A DNA stretch of 64,000 bases from Polyodon spathula (Eukaryota > Chordata > Actinopteri > Acipenseriformes > Polyodontidae), in the NCBI RefSeq assembly GCF_017654505.1, contig NC_054549.1:22313935-22377934 (forward strand). The letters are read 5' to 3'. Positions 38,505 through 55,644 of the stretch are shown piece after piece. Under the pieces are notes generated by a model. The model was not told where the DNA came from. It worked only from the letters and a program-made list of their open reading frames with translations, and did no database searches. The first letter of the stretch is position 1. Every line of letters starts with the position of its first letter. A program made the position numbers and the translations under genes.

Positions 38505-38880
38505 ATCAAAAGGAGGCCATTCGGCCCATCAGTGCTGGTCCGGTTCCTAGCAGCTGATTGATCTCAAAACATTGTCAAGTCTGGTCTTAAAGGATCCCAG
38601 TGATTCAGCTTCTAGGTAACCCATTCCATCCCCTCACCACTCTCTGTGTGAAGAAGCGTCTCCTTCCCTCTGTGCTGTCTATCTCCACTTAATTTCCAAC
38701 TCTGTGTCCTCTGGTCCTGGTTTCTGTGCTGCGCTTGAAGTCTTGGTTAGGGTTGACAATGTCAGCTCCTTTTAAGATTTTAAAGTCTTCAATCAAATCC
38801 ACTCTCAATCCTCTCGGCTACATATAGTTCCCTCAATCTTTATAAGATCAGACAGCCTATGTACAACCTATTAACTTAGA
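38505..38880 (-). mobile_element. CR1-like LINE 3' end
   Basis: Reverse strand contains 'ggaatgggttacctagaag', 'ctgggatcctttaagaccagacttgacaatg' and 'gatgggccgaatggcctcctttt'. Confidence 0.75.
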
Positions 38881-39424
38881 AAGCTTCTGGTGTGGCAAAT
38901 GTTAAGAACGCAATTTGCGATTTTCACCATGCTTGAAACCTGATTAAACCAGTTTTTAAAAATAGGGAGAGCAAACAATTTTCATTGAATGCCATCCCTT
39001 CCCACCCCCCTACCATTAGCTCAAGCAAATTATTTGTCACTGAATTCCTACTGATGCCAAGTTTTTCTCTTGCGCTTCTCTCCTGATGGACCAGTTAGGC
39101 TGGTTTAAGAAGCCCTGCCCAAGTTTGAAACACACACCATCAGTTCACCTGCCTACATTTAGCTGGCTACATGGCTAATTAGTTAAATATCACTGGCTGT
39201 AGAAACAGATGTAAAGGCAAAGATGTTATACAGGGCTTGAAACTCACAATAACCCTGCGCCAAATACAATACAATTATATCTTGGTAAACCCAGTTTGCA
39301 CATAGTTTTAGAACTACAGATCCTTCAAAAAAGTATATTTAATCTTTCATCACATCCAGAAACTTCATAAGCTACATAAACCCTATTAATTAATCATTAA
39401 GTGTCTTTCTTTCTTTCTTTCTCT
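38881..39424 (-). other. ARAF 5' intron, no feature
   Basis: No exon or named repeat seen; (CTTT)n run at 39405-39432. Confidence 0.4.
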
Positions 39425-39662
39425 TTCTTTTAGTGGTTAAAGAAATGAGCCAAGAGGTCCCCGGTTCAAATCCCAGCTCAGCCACTGACTCGCTGTGTGA
39501 CCTTGAGCAAGTCACTTCACCTCCTTGTGCTCCGTCTTTCAGGTGAGACGTTGTTGTGAGTGACTCTGCAGCTGATGCATAGTTCACACACCCTAGTCTC
39601 GTATCTTGTAAAGCGCTTTGTGATGGTGGTCCACTATGAAAGGCACTATATAAAAGATTAAA
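39425..39662 (+). mobile_element. MIR/V-SINE-like tRNA-derived SINE
   Basis: A tRNA-like head with B-box GGTTCAAATCCC (39464) is followed by 'gctgtgtgaccttgagcaagtcacttcacctccttgtgct', which strongly resembles the core of MIR-type SINEs, and by the shared tail 'tgtaaagcgctttgtgatggtggtccactatg'. Confidence 0.8.
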
Positions 39663-40146
39663 TATAAGACTTATTAATAATAAGTTTGCTTTCAATGATT
39701 AAATGATCACGAGCCAAGAGTGTGATGTTAAAAAAATAAAGTCCCTATCTGTATACCTTGTATGATCAATACATTCAGAGCACACTATTCCTCTGGGTCC
39801 TGGTTAGGGCTGGGTATCAGCTTTGTCTTCACGACAACGATACATGTCGCGATACAGCAAATAAAGCACGAAACATAAAAAAACCACACAACTGTCTCAT
39901 TTGCTTGTGCAAGTGTTTGCGAGAACACCGGTAAAGCACTTTTGGTCAAACAAGCTTCAAGGTCTGTTTTGCTTTTGTTCCCTGTTTATTCTTTAAAATT
40001 CATTTCTTGAAAACTAAATTACAAATCAGGGCTCCAGACACTGTTTTTACCAAGGAGCCAGTGGCTTCCGTCAAGAAGATAATGGTCACCAAATCTTGAA
40101 GTTGCCACTTCAAGCAAGTTAGTTGCCATCATATTCAACTACTTAA

Positions 40147-40990
40147 AATACAACAACTTGTTAACCCTATGTTGGACCAGGTCCGACATTACAATTTTCC
40201 CTTTCCAGTCCGATGTCGGACCCTGTCCAACATCATCAAAAAGACATCAAGCACAGGTCTGTAGTCGTTTTTTTTTCTCTGGAAAAAAAGCTCAGAAAAC
40301 CTTTCAAAGGCTGAGTGAGACCGATAGGAGCAAGGGGTACTGCAGTACTGAGTGTCCTTTTGCGATTCAATGCCTTTTAAACCTGTTCTACTCTGAAAAA
40401 TATATATTTTAAAACAGTGTGTGTAAAATAAACAGCGCGTATGAAAATAAATTGGACCTGACGTGCCTGACAAGTGCTGAATAAATGGACTGCAAAGGGT
40501 TACGACACTAAAAAAAGTGACACTAAAACAGTAATGTCTGTACTCACTTGTTTGTTGCCAGATTCTGCTGAGTGGTTAATCTATGCAGCTGACTGCAATA
40601 AACTCAGCATGTTTATGTTTTATATATATTGCAAGTGTTGTGCTGCAAGACACTAAGACAAGTGGTGGCATGAATATGAAACATTAACACAGCAATAAGT
40701 ACATATTTTACTGAAGTACTACAACCGTTATAGGTACCCCTCCAGTGTTTTGGCATAATAAACCCTGCTGTAATGTAAGGCACAGGAGCCACATAGACAG
40801 TGGATTTTAACACAACAACTTTTGCTTCAGTAATATGCATTATACAAATCAAAAGATTGAATACTGCACGCGAAGTCACGGACTGCAAAGGGTTAAAACA
40901 CTTATTGTTTATTTTGCAACACAGATTAATTTATTGCTAATCTAATTTATAGCATGCGAAGTCATGGACTGCAAAGGGTTAAAACACTAA
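40147..40990. mobile_element. piggyBac-like MITE with triplicated right end
   Basis: Left end 'TTAACCCTATGTTGGACC' near 40159; right-end words 'gactgcaaagggttaa' at about 40487, 40880 and 40972. The last two lie in a tandem duplication of about 90 bp (gcgaagtca(c/t)ggactgcaaagggttaaaacac). No transposase. Confidence 0.5.
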
Positions 40991-41359
40991 TTGTTAATTA
41001 TTTTGCAACCAGCTTGATTAATTTATTGCTAATCTGGAGACGGTCACATGTACAAAAACCCGGAACTCCAGCTGAACGAGGTTAGCGTGTTCAGAGTGGA
41101 GAATGAGAGACGTGAGATAAAGAATGAATAAAAACAATTGCTACTTGTGTTGGCTATAAACCAGCAGGTTACTTGTTTTTGTATCTGTTTGTTTGTTTTG
41201 GCCACTGTGCCGTTTTGTTTTGTTTTCTGTTCAGCCTTTTTATTTTATTATTGAACGTGCGCATCACCCATAGCACCTGCCTGTTGTGCCCGTCTCTCAC
41301 TAGACTGACGTCACCCACAAACCATCCGGGTCACAGACCCCTATAAATCAGCTAAACCC

Positions 41360-41815
41360 TCGCCCCGCAGTGGTGGAACGACCGTCCTACTGAGGTCAGG
41401 ACTGCCCAGTCAGTCCCTGACCACCTTCTGGTGCCTCCTCAAGACACACCTCTTCGGACAACACCTGTAAAACTCAACTCTTCCCTTCTGGTCAATATAG
41501 CACTCTGCCTTATTGCACTTATCAGCTTCCTATTTTACTGTATTTAATCCTGCACTTAACCCAATCTGTAGCATCTTGTATTTCACCTGCACTCGTATCT
41601 AACCCCGACGTAACTATCAACACTTCTCTGCTCTTGAACTGCCCTGATATCAAATCGCACTGTGTTTTGTATTCGCTCTTATTAAGACTGAAGTCATTGC
41701 ATTCTGTATCTTGCTCTTGATTGTACTGTAATTCTTGATATGTATTTTTTGTATACAGCTGTATGCCACCCTGGATAAGGGAGTCTGCTAAGAAATAAAT
41801 AATAAATACTCTACC
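41360..41815 (+). mobile_element. L2-like LINE 3' end
   Basis: Translation near 41390-41460 gives LRSGLPSQSLTTF then LLKTHLFGQHL, the usual L2/Rex tail, followed by a 3'UTR ending 'ccaccctggataagggagtctgctaag' and (AATAAAT)n. Confidence 0.8.
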
Positions 41816-42079
41816 TATGCCCAATTAAATCTTACACATTATTCAACTGTACGTATTACCTATGTAACAGGTAACTGGACAACAGACCATTGAACACTGA
41901 GCTGGAAAAATAGAGAACTCCCAACAGATGAGTCAAAAGCTTTACAGTGCTTTACTCCTCTCTAAACTTAAATCTAAAGAGGTAAATCTTACTTATTTCC
42001 ACAGCTTTGAAAGACCATTCATTAGATTTGTGGATGGTATTTTTATCCTTTAGCAATCAGTGAAGGTTGCTCTTGCACA

Positions 42080-42378
42080 TCCATCCCCCTGTAGAACTAA
42101 CTAGTTCTGCTTCATAAAGTCGAAGGAAACCTGCTGAATAATGTTGAGTTACATACCGCTTTGTAGTTTCCACATGATGAAAAACTGAAATACAACTGTA
42201 CTACTATTATGACTTCTGGTAGACTTTTGCGAGATCATTTTATAGTTTCTTTGATTACGTGAGGTTAAATAAAAGATCAAAATTATGTTAATACAGTTTT
42301 TTTTTGTTTTTTTTTAATTTATGATATCTAAATCCTACAATTATAGGTGATGCAAAACTTTTGGCCAGAGCTGTAGAT
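42080..42378 (+). mobile_element. MITE copy
   Basis: 'ttctgcttcataaagtcgaaggaaacctgctgaata' to 'ataggtgatgcaaaacttttggccagagctgta'. The left terminal repeat is decayed. Confidence 0.75.
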
Positions 42379-43334
42379 TTCAGTCCAGCATCTGCGTGTT
42401 AAGTCTGTGTCTGAACTTTCCTAGCCTGAGTCTCTATATGAAGGAATGCTGAGGCTTTGAAAGCATGCCAGTCACACAAAAGCAATGATTAGTTACGATG
42501 AACCAAAACATTCAGGTACAAAAGGGCTTTTGTGCAAGAAAAGCAATGGCCGAAAGAAAATCTGTACATTTTACAATCAGGAAGAGCACAATTTTTATTT
42601 TGTCGGCTGCAAGTTCTTCATACTTCATATAAAATGTGAAAATCACGATCACCTGTTGGAACCATTGCATTAGAAACCTAACCAAGTCTCTCCTTTCTAA
42701 CTACAGTGGAACGACGCATATCTGTGCGTCACATATCCTGCCTAATCAATTAACCGCCTCGCTAAATAAACATTAAAAGTAGGCTACGAGGTAATGGAGA
42801 AAGAAAGCATTCCAGCAATCTGCCTTTTGGTGCGTTCCTCTTTAAGAAAGGCGGGCTGTGTGTGGGGGTCAGTCAACGGCATTTCTGTACACCAGTCGAG
42901 AAAGCTTTTATTTGTGCAATGTGTTTATATGATGGGGCGCACAGTTGCAAATATTGGCAGCGTGTTGTTGTAGCTTTTAAATGCATCTGAATTAAACAAA
43001 GCAAGCTTCATAAACACAATGTTAAGCAGTATTCAAATTCAGCTGCTTATCGACTGCTGGCAACATCAAGAAAGAGCTCAAAGTACTGTGACAGGGAAAC
43101 TAAGAAAGCAGAACCAGGGAAGCAGGGACTTCTAGAGTTAAGAAATGTACATCAGGAGTGTACATCAGGCTTATGTCTTTGTATGTGATTACCTCACCTA
43201 CCAGCCCTGCTGCTGCCTTCCCTTGTGCATGCTACACCCTCCCCTGCCAGCCTCAAGTCCGCCCGGACTTGCTCACCAGGCTACAGTGCAAGGAGTTCGT
43301 GCCGTGGTACCTGCGTCCACTTCTAACACCAATG
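42379..43334 (-). other. ARAF 5' intron, no feature
   Basis: No exon or repeat recognised. ORF stretches lack any family signature. Confidence 0.4.
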
Positions 43335-43579
43335 TAGCGATCTCGGTTCCCGCAGGCAGGCGCATCAGAGAGCGAGGCAATCCACACACAGGCGGAGGGC
43401 GGGCGTGGGCCCAGGACCTCTCCCACTAAAGCACAGCGTCGATACCGCTGTACAAAGGTGCAGGCTCTTTTGTACAGCGGTATCGGCGCTATGTTTTAGT
43501 GGGAGAGGTCCCTCTGTCTGTGTGGATTGCCTCGCCCTGTGTGATGCGATGCACCTGCCTGCGGGAACCAAGATCGCTA
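43335..43579. mobile_element. 245-bp long hairpin element flanked by TA
   Basis: The left arm from TAGCGATCTCGGTTCCCGCA mirrors the right arm ending TGCGGGAACCAAGATCGCTA. Arms of about 110 bp include 'gcgaggcaatccacac' and 'cctctcccactaaa', meeting at 'ccgctgtacaaa / tttgtacagcgg'. Probably a foldback or mariner-like MITE. Confidence 0.85.
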
Positions 43580-44583
43580 TTATATATTTTAAAGCTTTGT
43601 GTGGAGATGGCTTATAGCAAACCGCATGGCAACACTGTGTATTTGTAGCCTAATTTGTCTCGTTTACTTACTTTTAAAGCAAAAAAAAAAAAACCGTTTA
43701 AAGCAGTCTGCGTGTTGTTTTTGTTCACTAATCTATTTATGGATGTGTAAATGCTTTTTCTATAGATGTTCGCAAATTCGACTTTTTCACATATCCGCCT
43801 ATACCCCAGTCCACTGGGGGTCGTGTTGTACTCTAATCGATTACTGCATTGTCATGTACGCCCCCAGAAAAGCACATTATACCAACTCCTGTACATGTTA
43901 GTGTAAAATGTACAAGGACTGTGGGATCCTCTCACAGTCCCAAGATTCAGCTGAAATGTGAAGAGTTTTTTTGCCACAAAACACGACTAAGGAAGCCGTT
44001 TCACCTCACGTAAGTGAAGGTCTAAACAGAGTGCGTAATGATTTTGAAACTGTATGGTGCAATACACTTCTGTCTGGCGATATACGCAAAAACACTTTAA
44101 AAAGTACCATAAAATACAATTGCTATATTTTTAATGTAATGTTTTTGATCTAATTTGTGTCTCGAATCACAGTACCTAGTGCATAAAGTAACAACAACGC
44201 AACACTGGAATTTTTATGATGAATGTAGTTTTGAGTTGGAAGATAACTTTATAACTGGGGGTGATTCTGTAAACAATTGCTTTGTTTTTTTGTTTTTCAT
44301 TTAGTTTCCTGGACTTTAAACGGCGTTTGATCAGTTCAGCAGGTCCACTCCCGCGTCGAACAAGGAAGAGGACCCGAACATGTATCTCTGTAGTTCTCTC
44401 GGTCAGACGAGTTTACCGTGACTTTGCAGTGAGCAAACCTCGAACAGCGTAACGTCACAGAAACAACCCCTTCGTTTAGCCTTTCGTCTAAACGACAAAA
44501 CGTATCCGAACTTTACAAACTCACTTAAAACACTTCGTTTGCAGAACTGTCTTTACTGTGTGCGGATTGGTTTTTGGAGGTCC

Positions 44584-44615
<32 letters not shown>

Positions 44616-44774
44616 GTGTCGTTTTCCAAAACACAATCCTGTTTAAAATCCAAGCGAGGCTTACGCCTCCAAACCCTGGCGGACACTACCTTGCGGAGCT
44701 GCCGATATTTCCCCTGTCCTCTGAACACCTTCAACATATCACTTACAAAATATATATATAGATACACCACCTAC
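43580..44774 (-). other. ARAF 5' intron near the promoter; T-run at 44585-44612
   Basis: No coding exon recognised. GC content and CpG rise from about 44320 toward the candidate promoter. Confidence 0.4.
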
Positions 44775-44900
44775 CTGGAACAGCCATCTTGAATCCTGTG
44801 AGTCTTAAAAGAAGGCGGCAAGAAGCCTGCTTTGGTGATGACACGCCCCCTCTGCTGCGATGCCATTGGCCCGAGCGGCCGAGCGACAGTGCCGATTGGG
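44775..44900 (-). promoter_or_regulatory. ARAF: Candidate ARAF promoter and non-coding first exon
   Basis: On the minus strand two CCAAT boxes (44895-44899 and 44865-44869) stand 30 bp apart in CpG-rich DNA, followed by 'attcaagatggctgttccag|gtaggt' with a donor at 44774. 'AAGATGGC' matches a YY1 site common just downstream of TATA-less starts. Human ARAF also has a non-coding exon 1. Joined to the 5'UTR exon at 34835, this ATG would open a short upstream ORF ending in TAG before the main start. Confidence 0.5.
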
Positions 44901-45321
44901 CGAGAGCATGTGTCAATCCCCGTTTTGCAGGCCGAACGGAGGTGTTCTTTAAACCGTGAAAACTTTTCTCTTGCAGTGGAGAGAGGCTGTGTTATATATC
45001 AGAGAATGGATATACGGGAAGTGATTAAAAAAAAAAAAAAGATCGATTATGCAGTGCTGATTACACAGTGTTACAAAAGGAAGTTCTGGTTTAGATTCAC
45101 AGAAAGTGATAGGGCTTTTCTGAAGTACACTTTCCTCATTATCGGTGTGACACTGTTGTTTCTAGAATGGTATGGTCACGTTAACGCATTAAATACTGAA
45201 AATACCTGGACACAAGTAATTTTAGACACATCATAAAGATATTTTTCATTGAAAATGTTTTCATTGCTTTATATGGGAGGGATGACATCCTCATGCATTT
45301 GCGTCTTCCATAGCTCCACAC

Positions 45322-45367
45322 ACACACACACATACATATACATATATATAGGCACACACAGCTCCCC

Positions 45368-45409
<42 letters not shown>

Positions 45410-45440
45410 ATACACACATAAATACACAGACACACACACA
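45322..45440. repeat. (CA)n, (TA)n and (GA)n microsatellites
   Basis: CA run at 45315-45333, TA words, GA run at 45379-45407, then CA-rich to 45440. Confidence 0.9.
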
Positions 45441-45875
45441 AGGGTTGCATTCGTTTTACTAATTACCTTATACGTTCTGTGGTTCGTGGTTTTAAAAGGT
45501 GGCTTTAAAAGCTGAATTTACTACAGTAGGACAAATAAAAAAAATAAAACCACCTGTTGTTTTATATAACCCGACCTGTCATTTGTCAACTGTACTCAAA
45601 TAACCAAGTATACCGTGTTTCTTTTTCTCATATTTATGTATTAGAGTACGATGCTTTACAGGCAGTTTCTCACAGTTCAGCCTTAAATACATAAACCTGA
45701 AATACAACAGCAAAGAAAAAAAAGAATTCGCCAGGGCAGCCTTATTACACAATGGCAGCGCCCCATAGAGGTAGCATATTTACGACAGCATCCTGTTCTG
45801 TGCAAAGTCAAACGGCAATGCACAATTGCAAATAGCATCTTTAACACAAAACACTCGGCAGTTGGTAGATAAAAA
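45441..45875. other. Intergenic, no feature
   Basis: Between the candidate ARAF promoter and the 40-bp array. No gene recognised. An A-run at 45870-45892 follows. Confidence 0.45.
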
Positions 45876-45954
45876 AAAAAAAAAAAAAAAAAGTACTACA
45901 ATAGAAGTTCTTAAGTACACCCTTACAAAAATCTTCCACAGCTGAAGCATAGCA

Positions 45955-46280
45955 AAGTGTAATAAAGCACAGTGAAAGCGTGGCACAGTATAGGGAAGCA
46001 TTGTAAGCACAGAGAGGTGTGGTAAAGCATAGGGAAATATTATAAAGCACAGAGAGGTATGGTAAAGCATATGGAAGCATTGTAAAGCACAGAGAGGTAT
46101 GGTAAAGCATAGGGAAGCATTGTAAAGCACAGAGAGGTATGGTAAAGCATAGGGAAGCATTGTAAAGCACAGTTAGGTATGGAAAAGCATAGGGAAGCAT
46201 TGTAAAGCACAGAGAGGTATGGTAAAATATAGAGAAGCATTGTAAAGCAAAGAGAGGTATGGTAAAACATATTTTTTCTT
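45955..46280 (-). repeat. 40-bp minisatellite, second locus
   Basis: Units 'gtaaagcatagggaagcatt' plus 'gtaaagcacagagaggtatg', about 8 copies, reverse complement of the array at 5163-5440. The shared flank 'agcaaagtgtaataaagc' lies at 45950-45966. Confidence 0.92.
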
Positions 46281-46779
46281 TTAAAAAACACATAGATAAA
46301 CAGTGGTAAATGCACAGTATAACCATGGAGGGGTGGGGGTGGGGGGAGTGGAGTGGCACTGTAAAATGACTGGTAAACTTTCTGGGCAATCTCCTTTACA
46401 AAAATGAATATGCGTTGCGCAGTACAGACATCAGTTTGAGCAGTTTGAGCAGAAACAGCCGCAGATTCTAGTTCAATTCCCTGCACTGCAGAACGCGGTG
46501 TTCTCTGGGATAGTCAAGAGGTCGGTCAAGTACAGACCATTTAGCTCAAGAACATTTTTCAGTGAGAATCACAGTTGTCAAATCCGCTTATAAATCGCTT
46601 TAATATTTTTTTTCTTTTGTGTGTCGCGGGTTGCGTGATTGATATGTCAATGCATAGGCAAGTCTAGAATTATATAATCCTCTGATGACTGTTTTGTATG
46701 TAGTTTTGCTTTGAAAATGTGTTAATCATTTTGTGAATCATATGATTATGAACACACTTAGTTTATTTAAAATAATAAC

Positions 46780-46817
<38 letters not shown>

Positions 46818-47370
46818 CAGCTGCTGTTACCAATGACTTTACGAGTACGATGCTGCATTGTTTTATTCTCAAATTGCAGACTGCTAGAAAGTTTTTCAGA
46901 TTTTTACTTGTGCTCCATAAATGCACAAATATGTAATTTGTTGAAACTTTTAATTTGTTTACATTTATTTTTCATACAATAATTGTATAAAGTATGAAAA
47001 ATAGTAGTAAAATAGAGACTGTCACAGTTTTCAGACATATTGTTTAATTTTTTTTTTTTTTTTTTTTTAAATCGTCTGGGATTTGCTATTGTAAATTAGG
47101 AGCTTTATTTAACCACTTTGGTTGCTAAGGCGTCAGTGAATTGAAAAAATAAAATTAATGTAACAATTGCAAGTTATGGTACGTGTAAAGTAAGGGTATC
47201 CGGGTCCACCATTTCAAATTTCCTAACGTATTTGACAGTTAGTCTCATCTTCGCGCCTCTGTCTTTTAAATAAAATTCAAACTGACCATTCACGAAGCTT
47301 TTTCGGATCATCCCGCTCATTTATAAACTCGAAAGCAGATTCGAGATGACCACGTTTAATTGACATCAGC
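46281..47370. other. Intergenic upstream of TUBA3; (ATA)n at 46765-46813
   Basis: No gene recognised. T-run at 47046-47069. Confidence 0.5.
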
Positions 47371-47374
47371 GTAT

Positions 47375-47520
47375 CCAATAGATGGTTCGGGTTTTAAAAT
47401 TGACAGCAGGATAATTTAATAGAATAATGGCGAGTGTTTCATTATCCAATAAGCGTTGACAGTGAGCGGGTACAGACTGGCGCGAGTGCTATAAATAGGC
47501 GTGTAACGACGGTTGGAGCA
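47375..47520 (+). promoter_or_regulatory. TUBA3: TUBA3 core promoter
   Basis: CCAAT boxes at 47375-47379 and 47446-47450 and a TATA box (TATAAATA, 47490-47497) precede an expected start near 47520. The 5'UTR then runs to the ATG at 47606. TATA plus CCAAT suits a regulated alpha-tubulin promoter. Confidence 0.8.
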
Positions 47521-47605
47521 GTTAGTTAGTTTAGAGCACAGAAGACAGAAGAAAATCTTAAAATTTCAAAATTATCAATAATATTTGCATCACTGTTCTA
47601 GAAAC

Positions 47606-52301
<4,696 letters not shown>

Positions 52302-52380
52302 GAGAGGGAGTAGTTCACTAAACAAACCGTCCTCGTACTGTATTGGAGAGCCTTTTGCTGTTTCTGATGTTCATGTTCCA

Positions 52381-52386
52381 AATAAA
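52381..52386 (+). terminator. TUBA3: TUBA3 poly(A) signal
   Basis: AATAAA 80 bp after the stop codon, followed by a T/G-rich stretch (tttattaattttgtgtttttctttttgg). Confidence 0.85.
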
Positions 52387-52459
52387 AGCGTTCTAATTTT
52401 ATTAATTTTGTGTTTTTCTTTTTGGCACACGTGCACTTCACTGCTCTAATATATAGCCG

Positions 52460-53689
52460 GTGGGCCAAATGTGGCTTACTTACAATAACCTTGTAATTAA
52501 CCTCACAATTAAAATGAACATTGGCGTGTATTCAAACAAGATCTGTTTGTTCATATCAAATCTACCTACAACTTTTATTTTTAGAAATGAAAGCCTCTAA
52601 CTGGGTTAGAGCTACAATCTTGGTGTTTAGGCAGCGGGGAGGGGAGCTTGCTGTTATTGAACAAGATTAACAGCACAATAAGGAGGGAGACAAGGATGTA
52701 TCTTGCTCAAATGTTTTATAAAATCTGCAAAATACAAATTCAACAGTTATGCATAGCAGAATATAGTTGTCAAAATGCAATTCAGTAAAATCCTTGTATT
52801 AGTAACTCAACATTCTCCACCTAATAGCAGGTATATATACACTTCCCCATAACTGAACAAATCAGACGAGAGGGGTTCCACTGTACTTCTGTGGTGAAAT
52901 CAGTTGCTTAAAATGTAACTCGTGCTTCTGATCGGTTTTAACCAATAAAACACCCCGATACAAAAAAATAAATAAATTGGTGGATAGCCAGTAAACACTG
53001 GAAATGGTTAATCTATTCACATGGACTTTACCCTTTAACCATTAAAAAAAAAAAATTCTGTGCGCTAGGAATCCGTTACAGGGCGGAAGGAGTGATCGTA
53101 GATAGTAACTGAACAAGACTTACGAAACTTTGGGTGGGGTTGATGAGTCACTGTCGTGTAAGGTTGTCTAACGCTCTAAATTTCGTCTAAGTTAGCTGGA
53201 TTTAAAGATGTATTGCAGTTAAGATATGGAGGACTTAAATTTATAATTCTGAATTTTACAAAAATAAAGCAACACAAAAAATTCCCTCCACATGTGTTTA
53301 CGGAGGTGTGGATTTGTGGGACAAGCAACTGACGAGGTGACACGGACCTGGTTCCCTAATGGACAGACAGCAAGGAAATGCCTAAAACTGAACACCACTG
53401 TCAAGTATTTTCCCGGTTGCAATTCACACAGTTCATGACAGTTACATAAAACAAAAACCTGTATCACACTGTCTTTTTTTCATAAAACGTTCAGACTGAA
53501 AACACTTAACTTCATACAGTGTATCAAAAACGAAAGCCCTGAAAAAAAAAGATTTACATAAAACTGAAAACTAAAAATAAGTACCGAAAAATAAAATTCA
53601 TAAAACCTGAAAAAAAAGCCCTAAATGTAACAAATAAAACGCTTAATTTTCCAGGCTTGCTGTGTATCATTTCCCCATTGTATGGGCCT
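52460..53689. other. Between TUBA3 and the IMP4 remnant, no gene
   Basis: No exon, RNA gene or named repeat recognised. In human a gene (CCDC115, from memory) lies near this point, but nothing resembling it was seen. Confidence 0.45.
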
Positions 53690-54940
53690 TGTGTTTCGGT
53701 CTGGCGGGTCTCTGCCGCTCCTCCTGTTTTCTTTGCAGTGTGAGTAGGGATGCAGACGCCACTCCACTTCTGTGGTGCTTTCGTTCTCCAGAGTGCCCAG
53801 CTTGATCATGTATGCTAAAACGGATGATTCGGTTTAGTTAATACTCTGCAGGGAGTCTTGTTTATAAAAGATCATGCTACTCCAACTGCAAACTTTTATA
53901 CCAGTTCAACCTTTCTGGCAGAGGCCCCCTTCACATAATCTATGAGACAAATCCTACATCTATTTTTTTTTTTTTTTTTTTTTTTTAACAAAAACCAAAT
54001 ATCTGAGAAACAACATGAATATAACTAGTCAGGGATGGGGTCCATTCCTGTTTTTCAATTCCAAATTCCTTCAAAGTAATTTGAATTGATATTTCAGAGA
54101 TACAACTTGTGATTGTCAACTGCTTTCATTTGAAGCCAACTGAATTGATTACACAGTGTAACAATTATTATTATTTTTTGTTCCTGGGTAGTAAGTGTTA
54201 TTTCCTAATTGCTTATGCCTCAAAAGTATAGAAAATGGCTGCTATTCCCCACAAACTTTACTTTTGTGACCAGGACAGTGATATTTCAAAATATCACTAT
54301 TTCCAATGGGAAAACGGGCGAATGTGTGTCTTTTCATTCACATAAAGTCAGAAAAAAACAACATGAATCCAAATTAACATGTATTTATACTAAAGTAAAA
54401 CAAAAATGACTACAAAAGATTTAGAAGTGAGTAGTTTTTCGAGACTTACGATTATACTGTATAAGAAATTGGAATTGAAAGTGGACCCCAACCATGTCTA
54501 GTTTTTGACTTAGTTCTGCTCTGTTCTGCGTTTTACCTGATACAGCCCAATTTCTGCTTTTAAATTAGTGTTTACAGAAGGTTGCATAACCCATTCCTCA
54601 ATGGATTATTACTTTAAAAAAAATAAAAAATAATCACTGAATTGCAGAAAACCTGTTATAATTTCGCATCAGTAAAATCAACAGTACGGTTCCATATTTC
54701 TTAACATCTGAAGGATTCAATTATACGGAAATGGGCTTAACATTGTAAAAATAAATTGCATCAGTATGCAGCAGTAATCCATCAGTTTCCCTTAGCAAGG
54801 CCGAGTACTGCTTTATCTCTTGCAGGAACAGGCTATTACATTACAGGCTTTAGACTCCCCATCACAAAGCACATTGCCTCTTGGGCAGGCTATTCTGCTA
54901 ATGGTATGACAATGCAGAAAGAGTGAAGCGTTACTAGCTC

Positions 54941-55192
54941 TACAGCTATGGCCAAAAGTTCAGCATCACCTAGAACTTTAGGATTGAAACAGAATCTATA
55001 AACATAATTTAGATATTTTAGATAGTTAGACTTCAAAATGTCATTTTTTTTGTTAAGTAGATGGAAAACAATAAAGGGGTATGTAATTCAATTTGCTAAC
55101 GTAATTTTATTCAGCAGGTTTCATTTGACTTTATGAAGCAGAATGTGTTAATTCTATGGGTTGATGCAAAACTTTTAACCATAGCTGTACAG
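54941..55192 (-). mobile_element. MITE copy
   Basis: Ends 'tacagctatggccaaaagttcagcatcacc' and 'ggttgatgcaaaacttttaaccatagctgta'; internal deletion compared with other copies. Inside an IMP4 remnant intron. Confidence 0.8.
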
Positions 55193-55644
55193 GCTAATAA
55201 AACAAGCAGGGCCCCCTCTGTATAATACAGCTACGCTCAGGGACCTGACCTTAATAGCAATGACACACTGAAAAACAAGAATTGCGTGCTGTTTCAAAAC
55301 AAAGACTAACAGAACACTTGCGTTTATTTTTAAATATCTACTCATGTACATAAAGGGACTGGATATGTAAAATGCCCTCTTAAACAGATTTTACTGATGT
55401 CAAACACTTTTAAACAGCCTACAAAGAGACTGAGCAAACTGACAACATCAGATCACTATTAAACTGGCAAAATAAGCATTAAAAACCAAGTACTGATGTG
55501 CAACTTGAAATACAGCAGCAGGCATTACACGGACTACAGAAGTCGGTTTCTATTTTTTTAAATATCACCTACACTACATGCAGAACAATGTAATCATTAA
55601 ATAGAAAGCATCACGTGTAAACCGCAGAGTTGTGCATGCTACAT

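Noticed and set aside
44832..45236. 134-residue ORF near the candidate promoter
   Set aside because: No similarity recognised, crosses an A-run, and begins in CpG-rich promoter DNA; treated as chance.
45841..46486. ORFs of 126-182 residues (repeated LCFTIPL/MLYHTSLCF words)
   Set aside because: Products of the 40-bp minisatellite.
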